Below are positions 16,679 to 24,487 of a stretch of DNA of 64,000 nucleotides, in pieces. The number at the start of each line of letters is the position of its first letter. Within the stretch, counting starts at the first letter, position 1. The notes under the pieces are model-generated. The model searched no databases and had not been told where the DNA came from. It saw nothing but the letters and a program-made list of their open reading frames with translations. The stretch covers positions 124,001-188,000 of the forward strand of contig NZ_JAAOWU010000011.1 of the NCBI RefSeq assembly GCF_013778505.1, read 5' to 3'. This DNA comes from Pseudomonas sivasensis. GTDB taxonomy: Bacteria > Pseudomonadota > Gammaproteobacteria > Pseudomonadales > Pseudomonadaceae. The position numbers and the translations under genes are program-made.

Positions 16679-18454
16679 TCAGTGTTTGGCGACCAGCTCT
16701 TTGGGCAGCTTGAAGGTCCAGAGCATGCCGCCCTGGTTGAAGTCCTTGATGCGCTTGGCCACCTCACCGCCCCACAACGGCACCGCGCCGCCCCAGCCGG
16801 AGAGCACCGAGACGTACTGTTCGCCGTCCATTTCCCAGGTCACAGGCGAACCGAGCACGCCGGAGCCGGTCTGGAATTCCCAGACCTTCTCGCCAGTCTT
16901 GGCGTTGAATGCTTGCAGGAAACCTTCCGGCGTACCGGTGAACACCAGGTTGCCCTTGGTGGTCAGCACCCCGCCCCACAGCGGCGCGAAGTTCTTGTGG
17001 CGCCAGACTTCCTTACCCGTCTTAGGATCGATGGCGCGCAGTACGCCGATGTAGTCTTCGTTCAACGGCTTGATAGTGAAGCCCGCGCCGAGGAACGCCG
17101 CGCCTTTCTTGTAGGCGATACCTTCGTTCCAGATGTCCATGCCCCACTCGTTGGACGGCACGTAGAACAGCCCGGTGTCACGGTTGTAGGCCATCGGCAT
17201 CCAGTTCTTCGCACCGAGGAACGCCGGTGCGACAAACACCGAAGTGCCCTTGGTTTCGCTGCCCGGCGCACCTGGGCGGCTGGCTTCGTTGTAGATCGGA
17301 CGACCGTCCTTATCCAGGCCCGTGGCCCAGGTGATCTTGTCGACAAACGGGAAGCCACGGATGAACTTGCCGTTGGTGCGATCGAGCACGTAGAAGAAGC
17401 CGTTGCGGTCGGCGGTGGCCGCCGCTTTGATTTCCTTGCCACCTTCGGTGTAGTTGAAGGAGACCAGCTCGTTGACGCCGTCATAGTCCCAACCGTCGTG
17501 GGGCGTGCTCTGGAAGTGCCACTTGATGGTGCCGTCGTCCGGGTTCAGCGCCAGGCGCGAGGACGAGTAAAGGTTGTCGCCAGGGCGCAGGTGCGAGTTC
17601 CACGGCGCCGGGTTGCCGGTGCCGAACAGCAGCAAGTTGGTTTCCGGGTCGTAGTAGCCGCCCAGCCACGGTGCCGCGCCGCCGGTTTTCCACAAATCCC
17701 CCGGCCAGGTCTTGCCCGCCTCGCCGCCGGAGATGCCGTTTTCCACAGCCTTGCCGTCTTTGTAGACATAACCCATATGGCCTTCGACCGTCGGGCGGCT
17801 CCACAGCAGCTCGCCGTTTTTCGGGTCATAGGCCTGGATCTTGCCCACCACGCCGAATTCGCCACCGGCCACGCCGGTGATCAGCTTGCCGTTGACCACC
17901 AGGGGCGCGGCGCTGATCGAGTAGCCTTCCTTGTGATCGGCGACCTGCTTGCTCCACACCACTTTGCCGGTGTCTTTGTTCAGCGCCACCAGCTTGGCGT
18001 CGAGGGTGCCGAAGAACACCAGGTCGCCGTACAGCGCCACGCCACGGTTGATCACGTCACAGCACGGGCGGATGTCATCGGGCAGACGCGCATCGTACTG
18101 CCAGAGTTTCTTGCCGGTGCGCGCATCCACCGCGAACACCCGCGAGTAGGAACCGGTGAGGTACATCACCCCGTCCTTGATCATCGGCTGCGCCTGTTGC
18201 CCACGCTGCTTTTCGCCGCCAAAGGAAAACGCCCAGACCGGGCGCAGTTCCTTGACGTTGTCGACGTTCAGGGTGTCGAGGGGGCTGTAGCGCTGGCCCT
18301 GCACGCCCAGGCCGTTGGTGACGATCTGCCCGGGGTTTTTCGGGTCCTGGAGGATGTCCTCATCGGTGACCGAGGCCATGGCCTGGCCGGATAACAGGAT
18401 GGCACCGAGCAACACACTCAAGGCGAAGGGTTGGCGACGTGCGGGTTGGGTCAT
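16679..18454 (-). CDS. pedH: PQQ-dependent alcohol dehydrogenase, lanthanide type (PedH-like)
   Basis: A 591-residue periplasmic quinoprotein with a signal peptide cleaved near AMA at about residue 27. It has the eight-bladed propeller Trp motifs (for example GKKLWQY, GKVVWSK, GKEVWRH, GEKVWEF), the adjacent-Cys pair Cys131-Cys132 (RPCCDV) and catalytic Asp323 in HDGWDYDGVNE. Two residues on is Asp325, the extra acid that marks lanthanide-dependent enzymes (XoxF, PedH); the numbers agree with those I recall for P. putida PedH. Substrates of the family are ethanol and other primary, including aromatic, alcohols. The gene is followed by exaC and preceded by the metallo-hydrolase gene. Confidence 0.92.
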   Translation of the reverse strand: MTQPARRQPFALSVLLGAILLSGQAMASVTDEDILQDPKNPGQIVTNGLGVQGQRYSPLDTLNVDNVKELRPVWAFSFGGEKQRGQQAQPMIKDGVMYLTGSYSRVFAVDARTGKKLWQYDARLPDDIRPCCDVINRGVALYGDLVFFGTLDAKLVALNKDTGKVVWSKQVADHKEGYSISAAPLVVNGKLITGVAGGEFGVVGKIQAYDPKNGELLWSRPTVEGHMGYVYKDGKAVENGISGGEAGKTWPGDLWKTGGAAPWLGGYYDPETNLLLFGTGNPAPWNSHLRPGDNLYSSSRLALNPDDGTIKWHFQSTPHDGWDYDGVNELVSFNYTEGGKEIKAAATADRNGFFYVLDRTNGKFIRGFPFVDKITWATGLDKDGRPIYNEASRPGAPGSETKGTSVFVAPAFLGAKNWMPMAYNRDTGLFYVPSNEWGMDIWNEGIAYKKGAAFLGAGFTIKPLNEDYIGVLRAIDPKTGKEVWRHKNFAPLWGGVLTTKGNLVFTGTPEGFLQAFNAKTGEKVWEFQTGSGVLGSPVTWEMDGEQYVSVLSGWGGAVPLWGGEVAKRIKDFNQGGMLWTFKLPKELVAKH

Positions 18455-18484
18455 GACGGCTACCTCTGCGGTTTTTTGTTATAC

Positions 18485-18501
18485 CCGGGAAATTTTCCCG
18501 G
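18485..18501. promoter_or_regulatory. 17-bp palindrome before pedH
   Basis: CCGGGAA-ATT-TTCCCGG, a perfect dyad centred 38 bases before the pedH start codon. The same arms with the same spacer length occur before pedE (21762-21778). It is a candidate operator for the regulator that controls the two PQQ dehydrogenases. A strong leader hairpin is the alternative. Confidence 0.55.
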
Positions 18502-18561
18502 TCTGGTGCAGATTCTTGGGCGCAGGGGCCATTGTCACAATTGACCGCAGTATCGAGTTTG

Positions 18562-19491
18562 CTAGTTCCTTAGTAGCGGTTGCATCTGCTCGCGCTCGTA
18601 ACGCGGGTACAGGTGGCTGACGCTGCGGATCAGTTCATAGCGGCTCAGGCTGATCGCGGCGAAGCGTTCGGGGATGGGGCTGCGGATCATCTCGGCCATG
18701 TCGTTGCCCTTGGCAGCGCCGTCACGCAGCAGTTGATCGAGCCAGGTCAGGTAGTCGCGCATTTGCGTGAAGGGTTGCGCGTCGCTGGCCACCGGGCCAT
18801 GGCCCGGCACGATCAGGGTCCAGGGCAAGGCTTGCAGGGTGCCGAGGTCGGCCAGCCACACCGCCAGCCCCGGGCTGTTGGGGGTGGTGAGCGCGCGTTG
18901 GTAAAACACCATGTCGCCGGCGAACAGCACGCCGGTGCTCTGGTCGAAGATCGCCAGGTCGGCGCCGGTATGGCCGGTGAGCGCGAGCAGGCGCAAGTCG
19001 TGGCCGCCGACGCTCAGCACACCGGGTTCCAGCACCTGAGTGGGCAACACCACCTCAGTGCCGCGCATCCAGTCGCCGACCATGCGGTAGAGGTTTTCCG
19101 CCATGCCGTCGCCCTGCTCATGCAGCAGCCGCGTGGTCTCGGCCAGGGCGCCGATGGGCACGTCCTTGAAGGCCTGGTTGCCCAGCGCATGGTCGGGGTG
19201 ATGATGGGTAATCAGCACCTGAATCACCGGCTTGGGGGTGACGCGGGCGATGGCCTCGCGCATGGCTTCGCCGTAGCGCCGCGACGGCCCGGTGTCGATC
19301 ACCACCACGCCGGCCTCGGTGACGATGAAGGCGGTGTTGACGATATTGCCGCCATTGGCCTTGGCAAAACTGTCAGTGCTGCCTTCGAGTAGCCAGGTGT
19401 CGTCGGCGATCAGCCGGGGCTTGAGGGCGTAGTCGAGATCTGCCAGGGCGGGCAAGCTCAGGCCCAGGCACAACAATAGAATCCAGCGCAT
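18562..19491 (-). CDS. Quinoprotein relay system zinc metallo-hydrolase (MBL fold)
   Basis: A 309-residue metallo-beta-lactamase-fold protein with a signal peptide (LLLCLGLSLPALA, cleavage near residue 17), so periplasmic. The Zn site is visible as THHHPDHALG near residues 95-104, the LTGHTGAD His near 174, AGDMVFY Asp near 193, and PGHGPV near 229-234. I start at ATG 19491 with AAGGAG seven bases upstream; a longer frame to 19845 overlaps the SoxYZ-like gene. It belongs to the SoxH-related proteins found beside PQQ dehydrogenases (TIGR04559-type, from memory). The exact reaction is unknown. Confidence 0.85.
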   Translation of the reverse strand: MRWILLLCLGLSLPALADLDYALKPRLIADDTWLLEGSTDSFAKANGGNIVNTAFIVTEAGVVVIDTGPSRRYGEAMREAIARVTPKPVIQVLITHHHPDHALGNQAFKDVPIGALAETTRLLHEQGDGMAENLYRMVGDWMRGTEVVLPTQVLEPGVLSVGGHDLRLLALTGHTGADLAIFDQSTGVLFAGDMVFYQRALTTPNSPGLAVWLADLGTLQALPWTLIVPGHGPVASDAQPFTQMRDYLTWLDQLLRDGAAKGNDMAEMIRSPIPERFAAISLSRYELIRSVSHLYPRYEREQMQPLLRN

Positions 19492-19507
19492 GCCGCGCTC
19501 CTTCTGG

Positions 19508-20257
19508 TCAGGGGATGGCCGCGTCGAACTCGTTGCCGCTGTTGTCACGCAGCACCAGTCGGGTGGGCCCCGGCGCGTCGATGTCGAAGGCCAGGTTGGG
19601 GTTCTCGCTAACCGCCGGGAACAGCTCAAGATCAGCCAGCACTTGGCCGTCCTGGTCGCGCAGTTGCGCATGGTTGATAAAAAACTCGGGGATGCCGCTG
19701 ACCATGCCGTTGTCCATCGGGTGCGCCACCTGCACACGCACGCGGCTGAACTCACCACGCGGGTAACGGCCGCCGAGCACTTCGCCGATGTGCTCTTCCC
19801 AGCCCGGCTGGGTGCGTACCACGCTGGGCGCGGTGCAGCCGCCACCGGCCGCGTCGATCAGGGTCGAACCCACATGCCACAGGCCGTCATCGGTGAGCAC
19901 CGCCGCACGCAACGGCGTGGCCTGCTCGATACGAATCCGCAGCGACAGCCACGGCAGCACGCCGGCCTTGGGCTGGAAGTCGACGATTTTCGGCAATGGG
20001 TTGAGCTCGGCCCAGGCGAGGATTTTCACCACATGGCCGTTGAAGGCGCGGGCGTCGATTTCCAGCGGCACCTGGCGCGCATCTTCGGCGAACGGCGGCG
20101 CGAGCAGCTTGACTCGGTCGTCGAACACGAACGGCGCCTGCGCCAGGAACTGCTTGTGATAGAAGTCCCACATCACCGACGGCACCGGGTCGACCTCCAC
20201 GGCGTGAGCCGCCAGCGGCAGCCAACACGCCAAGATGCAGCTCAGTCGCCAGTTCAT
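19508..20257 (-). CDS. Quinoprotein dehydrogenase-associated SoxYZ-like carrier
   Basis: A 249-residue exported protein (signal peptide to about residue 19, LPLAAHA). It looks like a fusion of a SoxY-like N-terminal half, with AAGGGCTAPS near residues 137-146 carrying a single Cys like the SoxY substrate-carrying Cys, and a SoxZ-like C-terminal half (VRVQVAHPMDNGMVSG.. and the PNLAFDIDAPGP segment). SoxY normally carries sulfur intermediates on such a Cys. In the PQQ context its cargo is not known. It lies 16 bases upstream of the metallo-hydrolase gene, suggesting that the two act together. Confidence 0.82.
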   Translation of the reverse strand: MNWRLSCILACWLPLAAHAVEVDPVPSVMWDFYHKQFLAQAPFVFDDRVKLLAPPFAEDARQVPLEIDARAFNGHVVKILAWAELNPLPKIVDFQPKAGVLPWLSLRIRIEQATPLRAAVLTDDGLWHVGSTLIDAAGGGCTAPSVVRTQPGWEEHIGEVLGGRYPRGEFSRVRVQVAHPMDNGMVSGIPEFFINHAQLRDQDGQVLADLELFPAVSENPNLAFDIDAPGPTRLVLRDNSGNEFDAAIP

Positions 20258-20266
20258 CGCCTGCTC

Positions 20267-21142
20267 CTATTGATACATCTCGGGGACTTCGTACTGCAGG
20301 CCGTAACGGGCATAGATGGCTTGCACCGCGCCGTCGCGGATCAGGCCTTCCAGCGCCTCTTCCACCGCGTAGGCCAACTGGCGATTGCTCTCGTGTACCG
20401 CCATGCCGATCTCCCAGCGTTGCTTGCCCATGTTCGGGTAGGCGTTTTCGGCGAGGGCCAGTTGCGGGTCGTGGGCTTCATGCACCTGCCAATCGACTTC
20501 GCCGCGCATCGCCATCACCGCATCGACCTCACCGGCTTTCATCGCCGCAAATGCCTGGGGGACGTCGGGGTAGTGATGGGTCTTGGCGGCAAGCATGCCG
20601 TTGAACACCGAGGTGAGGTAGAACGACGGCACGCTGTCGACTTCGACGCCAATCGGGTGCTGCTCGAACACCGCCACGCTGGCGACCGTGTCCAGGCGCC
20701 GACGGTCATAGGCCACCTGCCATTGTTCGTTCTGGTACGGCCCGAACATCACCACATGGCCGTTTTCCAGTTCGCCCTGGTCGTTGCGCTTTTGTGCGTA
20801 ATCGCGATCGTAGGGCGCGCGCATCATCAGGTCGGCCAGTTGCTGGTTGTGCAACTGGCTGCCGCGCCAGATGTAGTCGCGCAGGTCGTCATCGAGCTTC
20901 TCGCCGGCCGGCGCCCAGATCAACTTGAGCTTTACCCCCAGCGCCGTGGCCAAGGCCTGGGCCAGTTCCACATCGACCCCCCGCGCGTTGGCGCCGTCTT
21001 CGAAACTGTAGGGGGCGAAGTCCTTGTACACCGCCACCTTGATTTCGCCGTCAGCGATCATCTGGTCATAGCTGCGCACCTGCGCCTGTGCCGACTGGCA
21101 ACACAGCAGGGCCAGGCCAAGCACATAAGCGAACAGGCGCAT
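20267..21142 (-). CDS. pedG: Quinoprotein dehydrogenase-associated periplasmic binding protein (MoxJ/XoxJ-like)
   Basis: A 291-residue SBP_bac_3-type protein with a signal peptide (cleavage near SAQA, residue 20). EIKVAVYKDFAPYSFEDGANARGVDVELAQALA is the typical start of an amino-acid-type binding domain, but no importer genes adjoin it. It belongs to the group found beside PQQ dehydrogenases (TIGR03871-type, from memory; MoxJ/XoxJ relatives), which may help activate the enzyme or pass electrons rather than import solutes. It lies between the SoxYZ-like gene and the cytochrome gene. Confidence 0.82.
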   Translation of the reverse strand: MRLFAYVLGLALLCCQSAQAQVRSYDQMIADGEIKVAVYKDFAPYSFEDGANARGVDVELAQALATALGVKLKLIWAPAGEKLDDDLRDYIWRGSQLHNQQLADLMMRAPYDRDYAQKRNDQGELENGHVVMFGPYQNEQWQVAYDRRRLDTVASVAVFEQHPIGVEVDSVPSFYLTSVFNGMLAAKTHHYPDVPQAFAAMKAGEVDAVMAMRGEVDWQVHEAHDPQLALAENAYPNMGKQRWEIGMAVHESNRQLAYAVEEALEGLIRDGAVQAIYARYGLQYEVPEMYQ

Positions 21143-21145
21143 GGC

Positions 21146-21607
21146 TTACTCCTCGACGTGCACGCTGTCCAGGTAGGTGCGCACCGCCCACAAGGCTTCC
21201 TGGCTCAGGTAGTCGGCCATTTTGGGCATGTACACGCGGCCGTCACGCACCGCGCCATGGCGCACACGCTCGACGAACCACTCATCACCGGCTTCGCCCA
21301 CATCGAGCATGCGCAGGTCGGGGGCGATACCACCGGACTTGGCTTCCAGGCCGTGGCAGGCGGCGCAGTTCTGGTTGTAGGCGGACGAGCCGATTTCCAC
21401 GGCCCGATCGTGTTCCGGTGAGGTGCGGTACGGATTGACCGCCGCCCAGCCGTCTTCGTTGACCGGCACGCCGGCGTCCTTGATCGAAGTCAGGCCCTTG
21501 GTTTCCACCGCTTGCGGGACCACGTTGCCATGCGCCCAAACAGAGCCGGCGCCGAATACACCCACCAACAGGCCAGCCACGAGCCAGGCATTGTGTTTTG
21601 TTGTCAT
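21146..21607 (-). CDS. pedF: Cytochrome c550 of the PQQ alcohol oxidation system
   Basis: A 153-residue exported c-type cytochrome with a signal peptide ending near VWA and one haem motif CAACH (QNCAACHGLEAKSGGIAPDLRM) and a distal Met in VYMPKMADYL. It should accept electrons from the periplasmic PQQ dehydrogenases and pass them to the oxidase chain. The start is ATG 21607 (MTTKHNAWL) with GAGGG upstream; a longer frame begins at 21634. It is divergent from pedE, with the shared 255-base intergenic region containing the CCGGGAA palindrome. Confidence 0.9.
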   Translation of the reverse strand: MTTKHNAWLVAGLLVGVFGAGSVWAHGNVVPQAVETKGLTSIKDAGVPVNEDGWAAVNPYRTSPEHDRAVEIGSSAYNQNCAACHGLEAKSGGIAPDLRMLDVGEAGDEWFVERVRHGAVRDGRVYMPKMADYLSQEALWAVRTYLDSVHVEE

Positions 21608-21761
21608 TATTTTTGCCCTCAGGATTGCACGCAAAACCTCATTGCAGAGGCTATGGCAACCATCTTAGAAACCCCGAGGCATGGGCCGTATGCTGCTTTG
21701 GTGGCCGCCCTCTCCTCCCTTGGTAGTAGGGCTTGTGGGGCACACCTAAAACAGCGGCGGT

Positions 21762-21778
21762 CCGGGAAGTCTTCCCGG
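21762..21778. promoter_or_regulatory. 17-bp palindrome between pedF and pedE
   Basis: CCGGGAA-GTC-TTCCCGG, centred 93 bases before the pedE start and about 163 bases before the divergent pedF start. It has the same arms and spacer length as the site before pedH. A half-like GGTAGTAG at 21722-21729 nearby recalls the TAC dyads of the island. Confidence 0.55.
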
Positions 21779-21862
21779 CCACAGCGGGACTTTTTCCGTA
21801 TCCGCCCGGCGCCCCGGCGTTCCACCCTGTGCAGGCCAAAACCTCCACTGGGAACTGCAACC

Positions 21863-23755
21863 ATGACAATAAGATCGCTACCCGCCCGCTCACCTTTAAG
21901 CCTTGCCGTGCAAGCCTTTATGCTGGTGGGCAGCCTGTCCCTCAGTGCTGCAACCTTCGCAGCCGCCGAGCCTGCCAAATCGACACGCAACGTCACCTGG
22001 GAAGACATTGCCAACGACCACCTGACCACCAAGGACGTGCTGCAATACGGCATGGGCACCAACGCCCAGCGCTGGAGCCCGCTGGCCCAGGTCAACGACA
22101 AGAACGTGTTCAAACTCACCCCGGCTTGGTCCTATTCCTTTGGCGACGAGAAACAGCGCGGCCAGGAATCCCAGGCCATCGTCAGCGACGGCGTGGTGTA
22201 CGTCACCGGTTCCTACTCCCGCGTGTTCGCCCTGGATGCAAAGACCGGCAAGCGCCTGTGGACCTACAACCACCGCCTGCCCGACAACATTCGCCCGTGC
22301 TGTGACGTGGTCAACCGTGGTGCGGCGATCTTCGGCGACAAGATCTACTTCGGCACCCTCGACGCGCGCCTGATCGCCCTCGACAAAAACACCGGCAAAG
22401 TGGTGTGGAACAAGAAATTCGGCGACCACGCCGCCGGCTACACCATGACCGGCGCCCCGGTGCTGATCAAAGACAAGGTCAGCGGCAAGGTGCTGCTGAT
22501 CCACGGCAGCTCCGGCGATGAATTCGGCGTGGTCGGCCAGCTGTTTGCCCGCGACCCCGACACCGGTGAAGAAGTGTGGATGCGCCCGTTCGTGGAAGGC
22601 CATATGGGCCGCCTCAACGGCAAGGACAGCACCACCACCGGCGACGTCAAGGCCCCTTCGTGGCCGGATGACCCCACCACCGAAACCGGCAAGGTCGAGG
22701 CCTGGAGCCACGGTGGCGGCGCGCCTTGGCAGAGCGCAAGCTTCGATGCCGAGACCAACACCATCATCGTCGGCGCCGGCAATCCTGGCCCGTGGAACAC
22801 CTGGGCACGCACCGCCAAGGACGGCAACCCCCACGACTTCGACAGCCTCTACACCTCGGGCCAGGTTGGCGTCGACCCGAGCACCGGCGAAGTGAAATGG
22901 TTCTACCAGCACACCCCGAACGATGCCTGGGACTTCTCCGGCAACAACGAGCTGGTGCTGTTCGACTACAAGGACAAGGACGGCAAAGTGGTCAAGGCCA
23001 CCGGCCACGCCGACCGCAACGGCTTCTTCTACGTGGTGGACCGCAACAACGGCAAGCTGCAGAACGCCTTCCCGTTTGTCGACAACATCACTTGGGCCAG
23101 TCATATCGACCTGAAGACCGGGCGTCCGGTGGAAAACGAAGGCCAGCGTCCGGCCAAGCCATTGCCGGGTGAAACCAAAGGCAAGCCGGTGGAAGTCTCG
23201 CCGCCGTTCCTGGGGGGCAAGAACTGGAACCCCATGGCCTACAGCCAGGACACCGGCCTGTTCTACATTCCGGGCAACCAGTGGAAAGAGGAATACTGGA
23301 CCGAAGAGGTCAACTACAAGAAGGGCTCGGCCTACCTGGGCATGGGTTTCCGCATCAAGCGCATGTATGACGACCACGTCGGCACCCTGCGCGCGATGAA
23401 CCCGACTACAGGCAAGGTGGTGTGGGAGCACAAGGAAGCCTTGCCACTGTGGGCCGGCGTGTTGGCCACCAAGGGCAACCTGGTGTTTACCGGCACCGGC
23501 GACGGATTCTTCAAGGCCTTCGACGCAAAAACCGGCAAGGAGCTGTGGAAGTTCCAGACCGGCAGCGGCATCGTCTCGCCGCCGATCACTTGGGAACAGG
23601 ATGGCGAACAGTACATCGGCGTGACCGTCGGCTACGGCGGCGCGGTGCCGTTGTGGGGCGGCGACATGGCCGAGCTGACCAAACCGGTGGCGCAAGGCGG
23701 GTCCTTCTGGGTGTTCAAGATTCCGAGCTGGGATAACAAAACGGCCCAGAAGTAA
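21863..23755 (+). CDS. pedE: PQQ-dependent alcohol dehydrogenase, calcium type (PedE/ExaA-like)
   Basis: A 630-residue periplasmic quinoprotein with a signal peptide cleaved near FAA, about residue 34. Adjacent Cys146-Cys147 (RPCCDV), propeller Trp motifs and catalytic Asp357 in NDAWDFSGNNE are visible. The residue two after the catalytic Asp is Ser359, as in ExaA-type calcium enzymes, in contrast to Asp325 in the paralogue at 16679-18454. I start at ATG 21863 (MTIRSLPARSPLS); an in-frame extension to 21512 overlaps pedF. It would oxidise ethanol and other primary alcohols, giving electrons to cytochrome c550. Its last codons are the start of the tandem unit described at 23745-24549. Confidence 0.93.
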   Translation: MTIRSLPARSPLSLAVQAFMLVGSLSLSAATFAAAEPAKSTRNVTWEDIANDHLTTKDVLQYGMGTNAQRWSPLAQVNDKNVFKLTPAWSYSFGDEKQRGQESQAIVSDGVVYVTGSYSRVFALDAKTGKRLWTYNHRLPDNIRPCCDVVNRGAAIFGDKIYFGTLDARLIALDKNTGKVVWNKKFGDHAAGYTMTGAPVLIKDKVSGKVLLIHGSSGDEFGVVGQLFARDPDTGEEVWMRPFVEGHMGRLNGKDSTTTGDVKAPSWPDDPTTETGKVEAWSHGGGAPWQSASFDAETNTIIVGAGNPGPWNTWARTAKDGNPHDFDSLYTSGQVGVDPSTGEVKWFYQHTPNDAWDFSGNNELVLFDYKDKDGKVVKATGHADRNGFFYVVDRNNGKLQNAFPFVDNITWASHIDLKTGRPVENEGQRPAKPLPGETKGKPVEVSPPFLGGKNWNPMAYSQDTGLFYIPGNQWKEEYWTEEVNYKKGSAYLGMGFRIKRMYDDHVGTLRAMNPTTGKVVWEHKEALPLWAGVLATKGNLVFTGTGDGFFKAFDAKTGKELWKFQTGSGIVSPPITWEQDGEQYIGVTVGYGGAVPLWGGDMAELTKPVAQGGSFWVFKIPSWDNKTAQK

Positions 23756-23947
23756 CCCATCAGAAAATGCCGGGGCCGCGTTTTTCTGTGGTGAGCGGGC
23801 TTGCCCCGCGCTCGGCTGCGAAGCAGTCGTAAAACCTGAGCGCACGCAGGTGCTGGAGGAATGCCAGGGCCGCTTCGCAGCCGAGCCCGGGGCAAGCCCG
23901 CTCACCACAACAATTCCGCTCAACACAGGATCTCCAGAGGTCTCGCA

Positions 23948-24064
23948 ATGAACTACCTGCCCTTGCTACTCCTGTTATCCCTTACCCCTGGCCCACGCCG
24001 ACGATGGCGACGACGCCCAGAAGTAACCCGTCAGAAAATGCCGGGCCGCGTTTTTTTGTGGTGA
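23948..24064 (+). pseudogene. Frameshifted duplicate of the pentapeptide gene start (copy 1)
   Basis: ATG 23948 begins the same MNYLPLLLLLSL signal-peptide codons as the intact gene, then one extra T shifts the frame to an Arg-rich tail (TPGPRRRWRRRPEV) that runs into the next repeat unit and stops at 24064. It is a by-product of the tandem duplication, not a functional gene, although its ribosome site is the same as that of the intact copy. Confidence 0.75.
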
Positions 24065-24217
24065 GCGGGCTTGCCCCGCGCTCGGCTGCGCAGCAGTCGT
24101 AGAACCTAAGCGCACGCAGGTGCTGGAGGAATGCCAGGGCCGCTTCGCAGCCCAGCGCGGGGCAAGCCCGCTCACCACAACAAGCCCGCTCACCACAGTA
24201 TCTCCAGAGGTCTCGCA

Positions 24218-24334
24218 ATGAACTACCTGCCCTTGTTACTCCTGTTATCCCTTACCCCTGGCCCACGCCGACGATGGCGACGACGCCCAGAAGTAACCCT
24301 TCAGGAAATGCCGGGCCGCGTTTTTTTGTGGTGA
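24218..24334 (+). pseudogene. Frameshifted duplicate of the pentapeptide gene start (copy 2)
   Basis: Identical in structure to the copy at 23948: the same first codons, the same inserted T and an Arg-rich tail, stopping in the next unit at 24334. Because copies 1 and 2 share the extra T, one probably arose from the other after the frameshift. Confidence 0.75.
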
Positions 24335-24487
24335 GCGGGCTTGCCCCGCGTTCGGCTGCGCAGCAGTCGTAGAACCTGAGCGCACGCAGGTGCTGGAGGA
24401 ATGCCAGGGCCGCTTCGCAGCCCAGCGCGGGGCAAGCCCGCTCACCATAACAATTCCGCTCACCACAGTATCTCCAGAGGTCTCGCA

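Noticed and set aside
15028..16713. 561-codon plus-strand frame opposite the aldehyde dehydrogenase
   Set aside because: Antisense shadow of a strong aldehyde dehydrogenase gene.
21896..23926. 676-codon minus-strand frame opposite pedE
   Set aside because: Shadow of the PQQ dehydrogenase; no recognisable domain.
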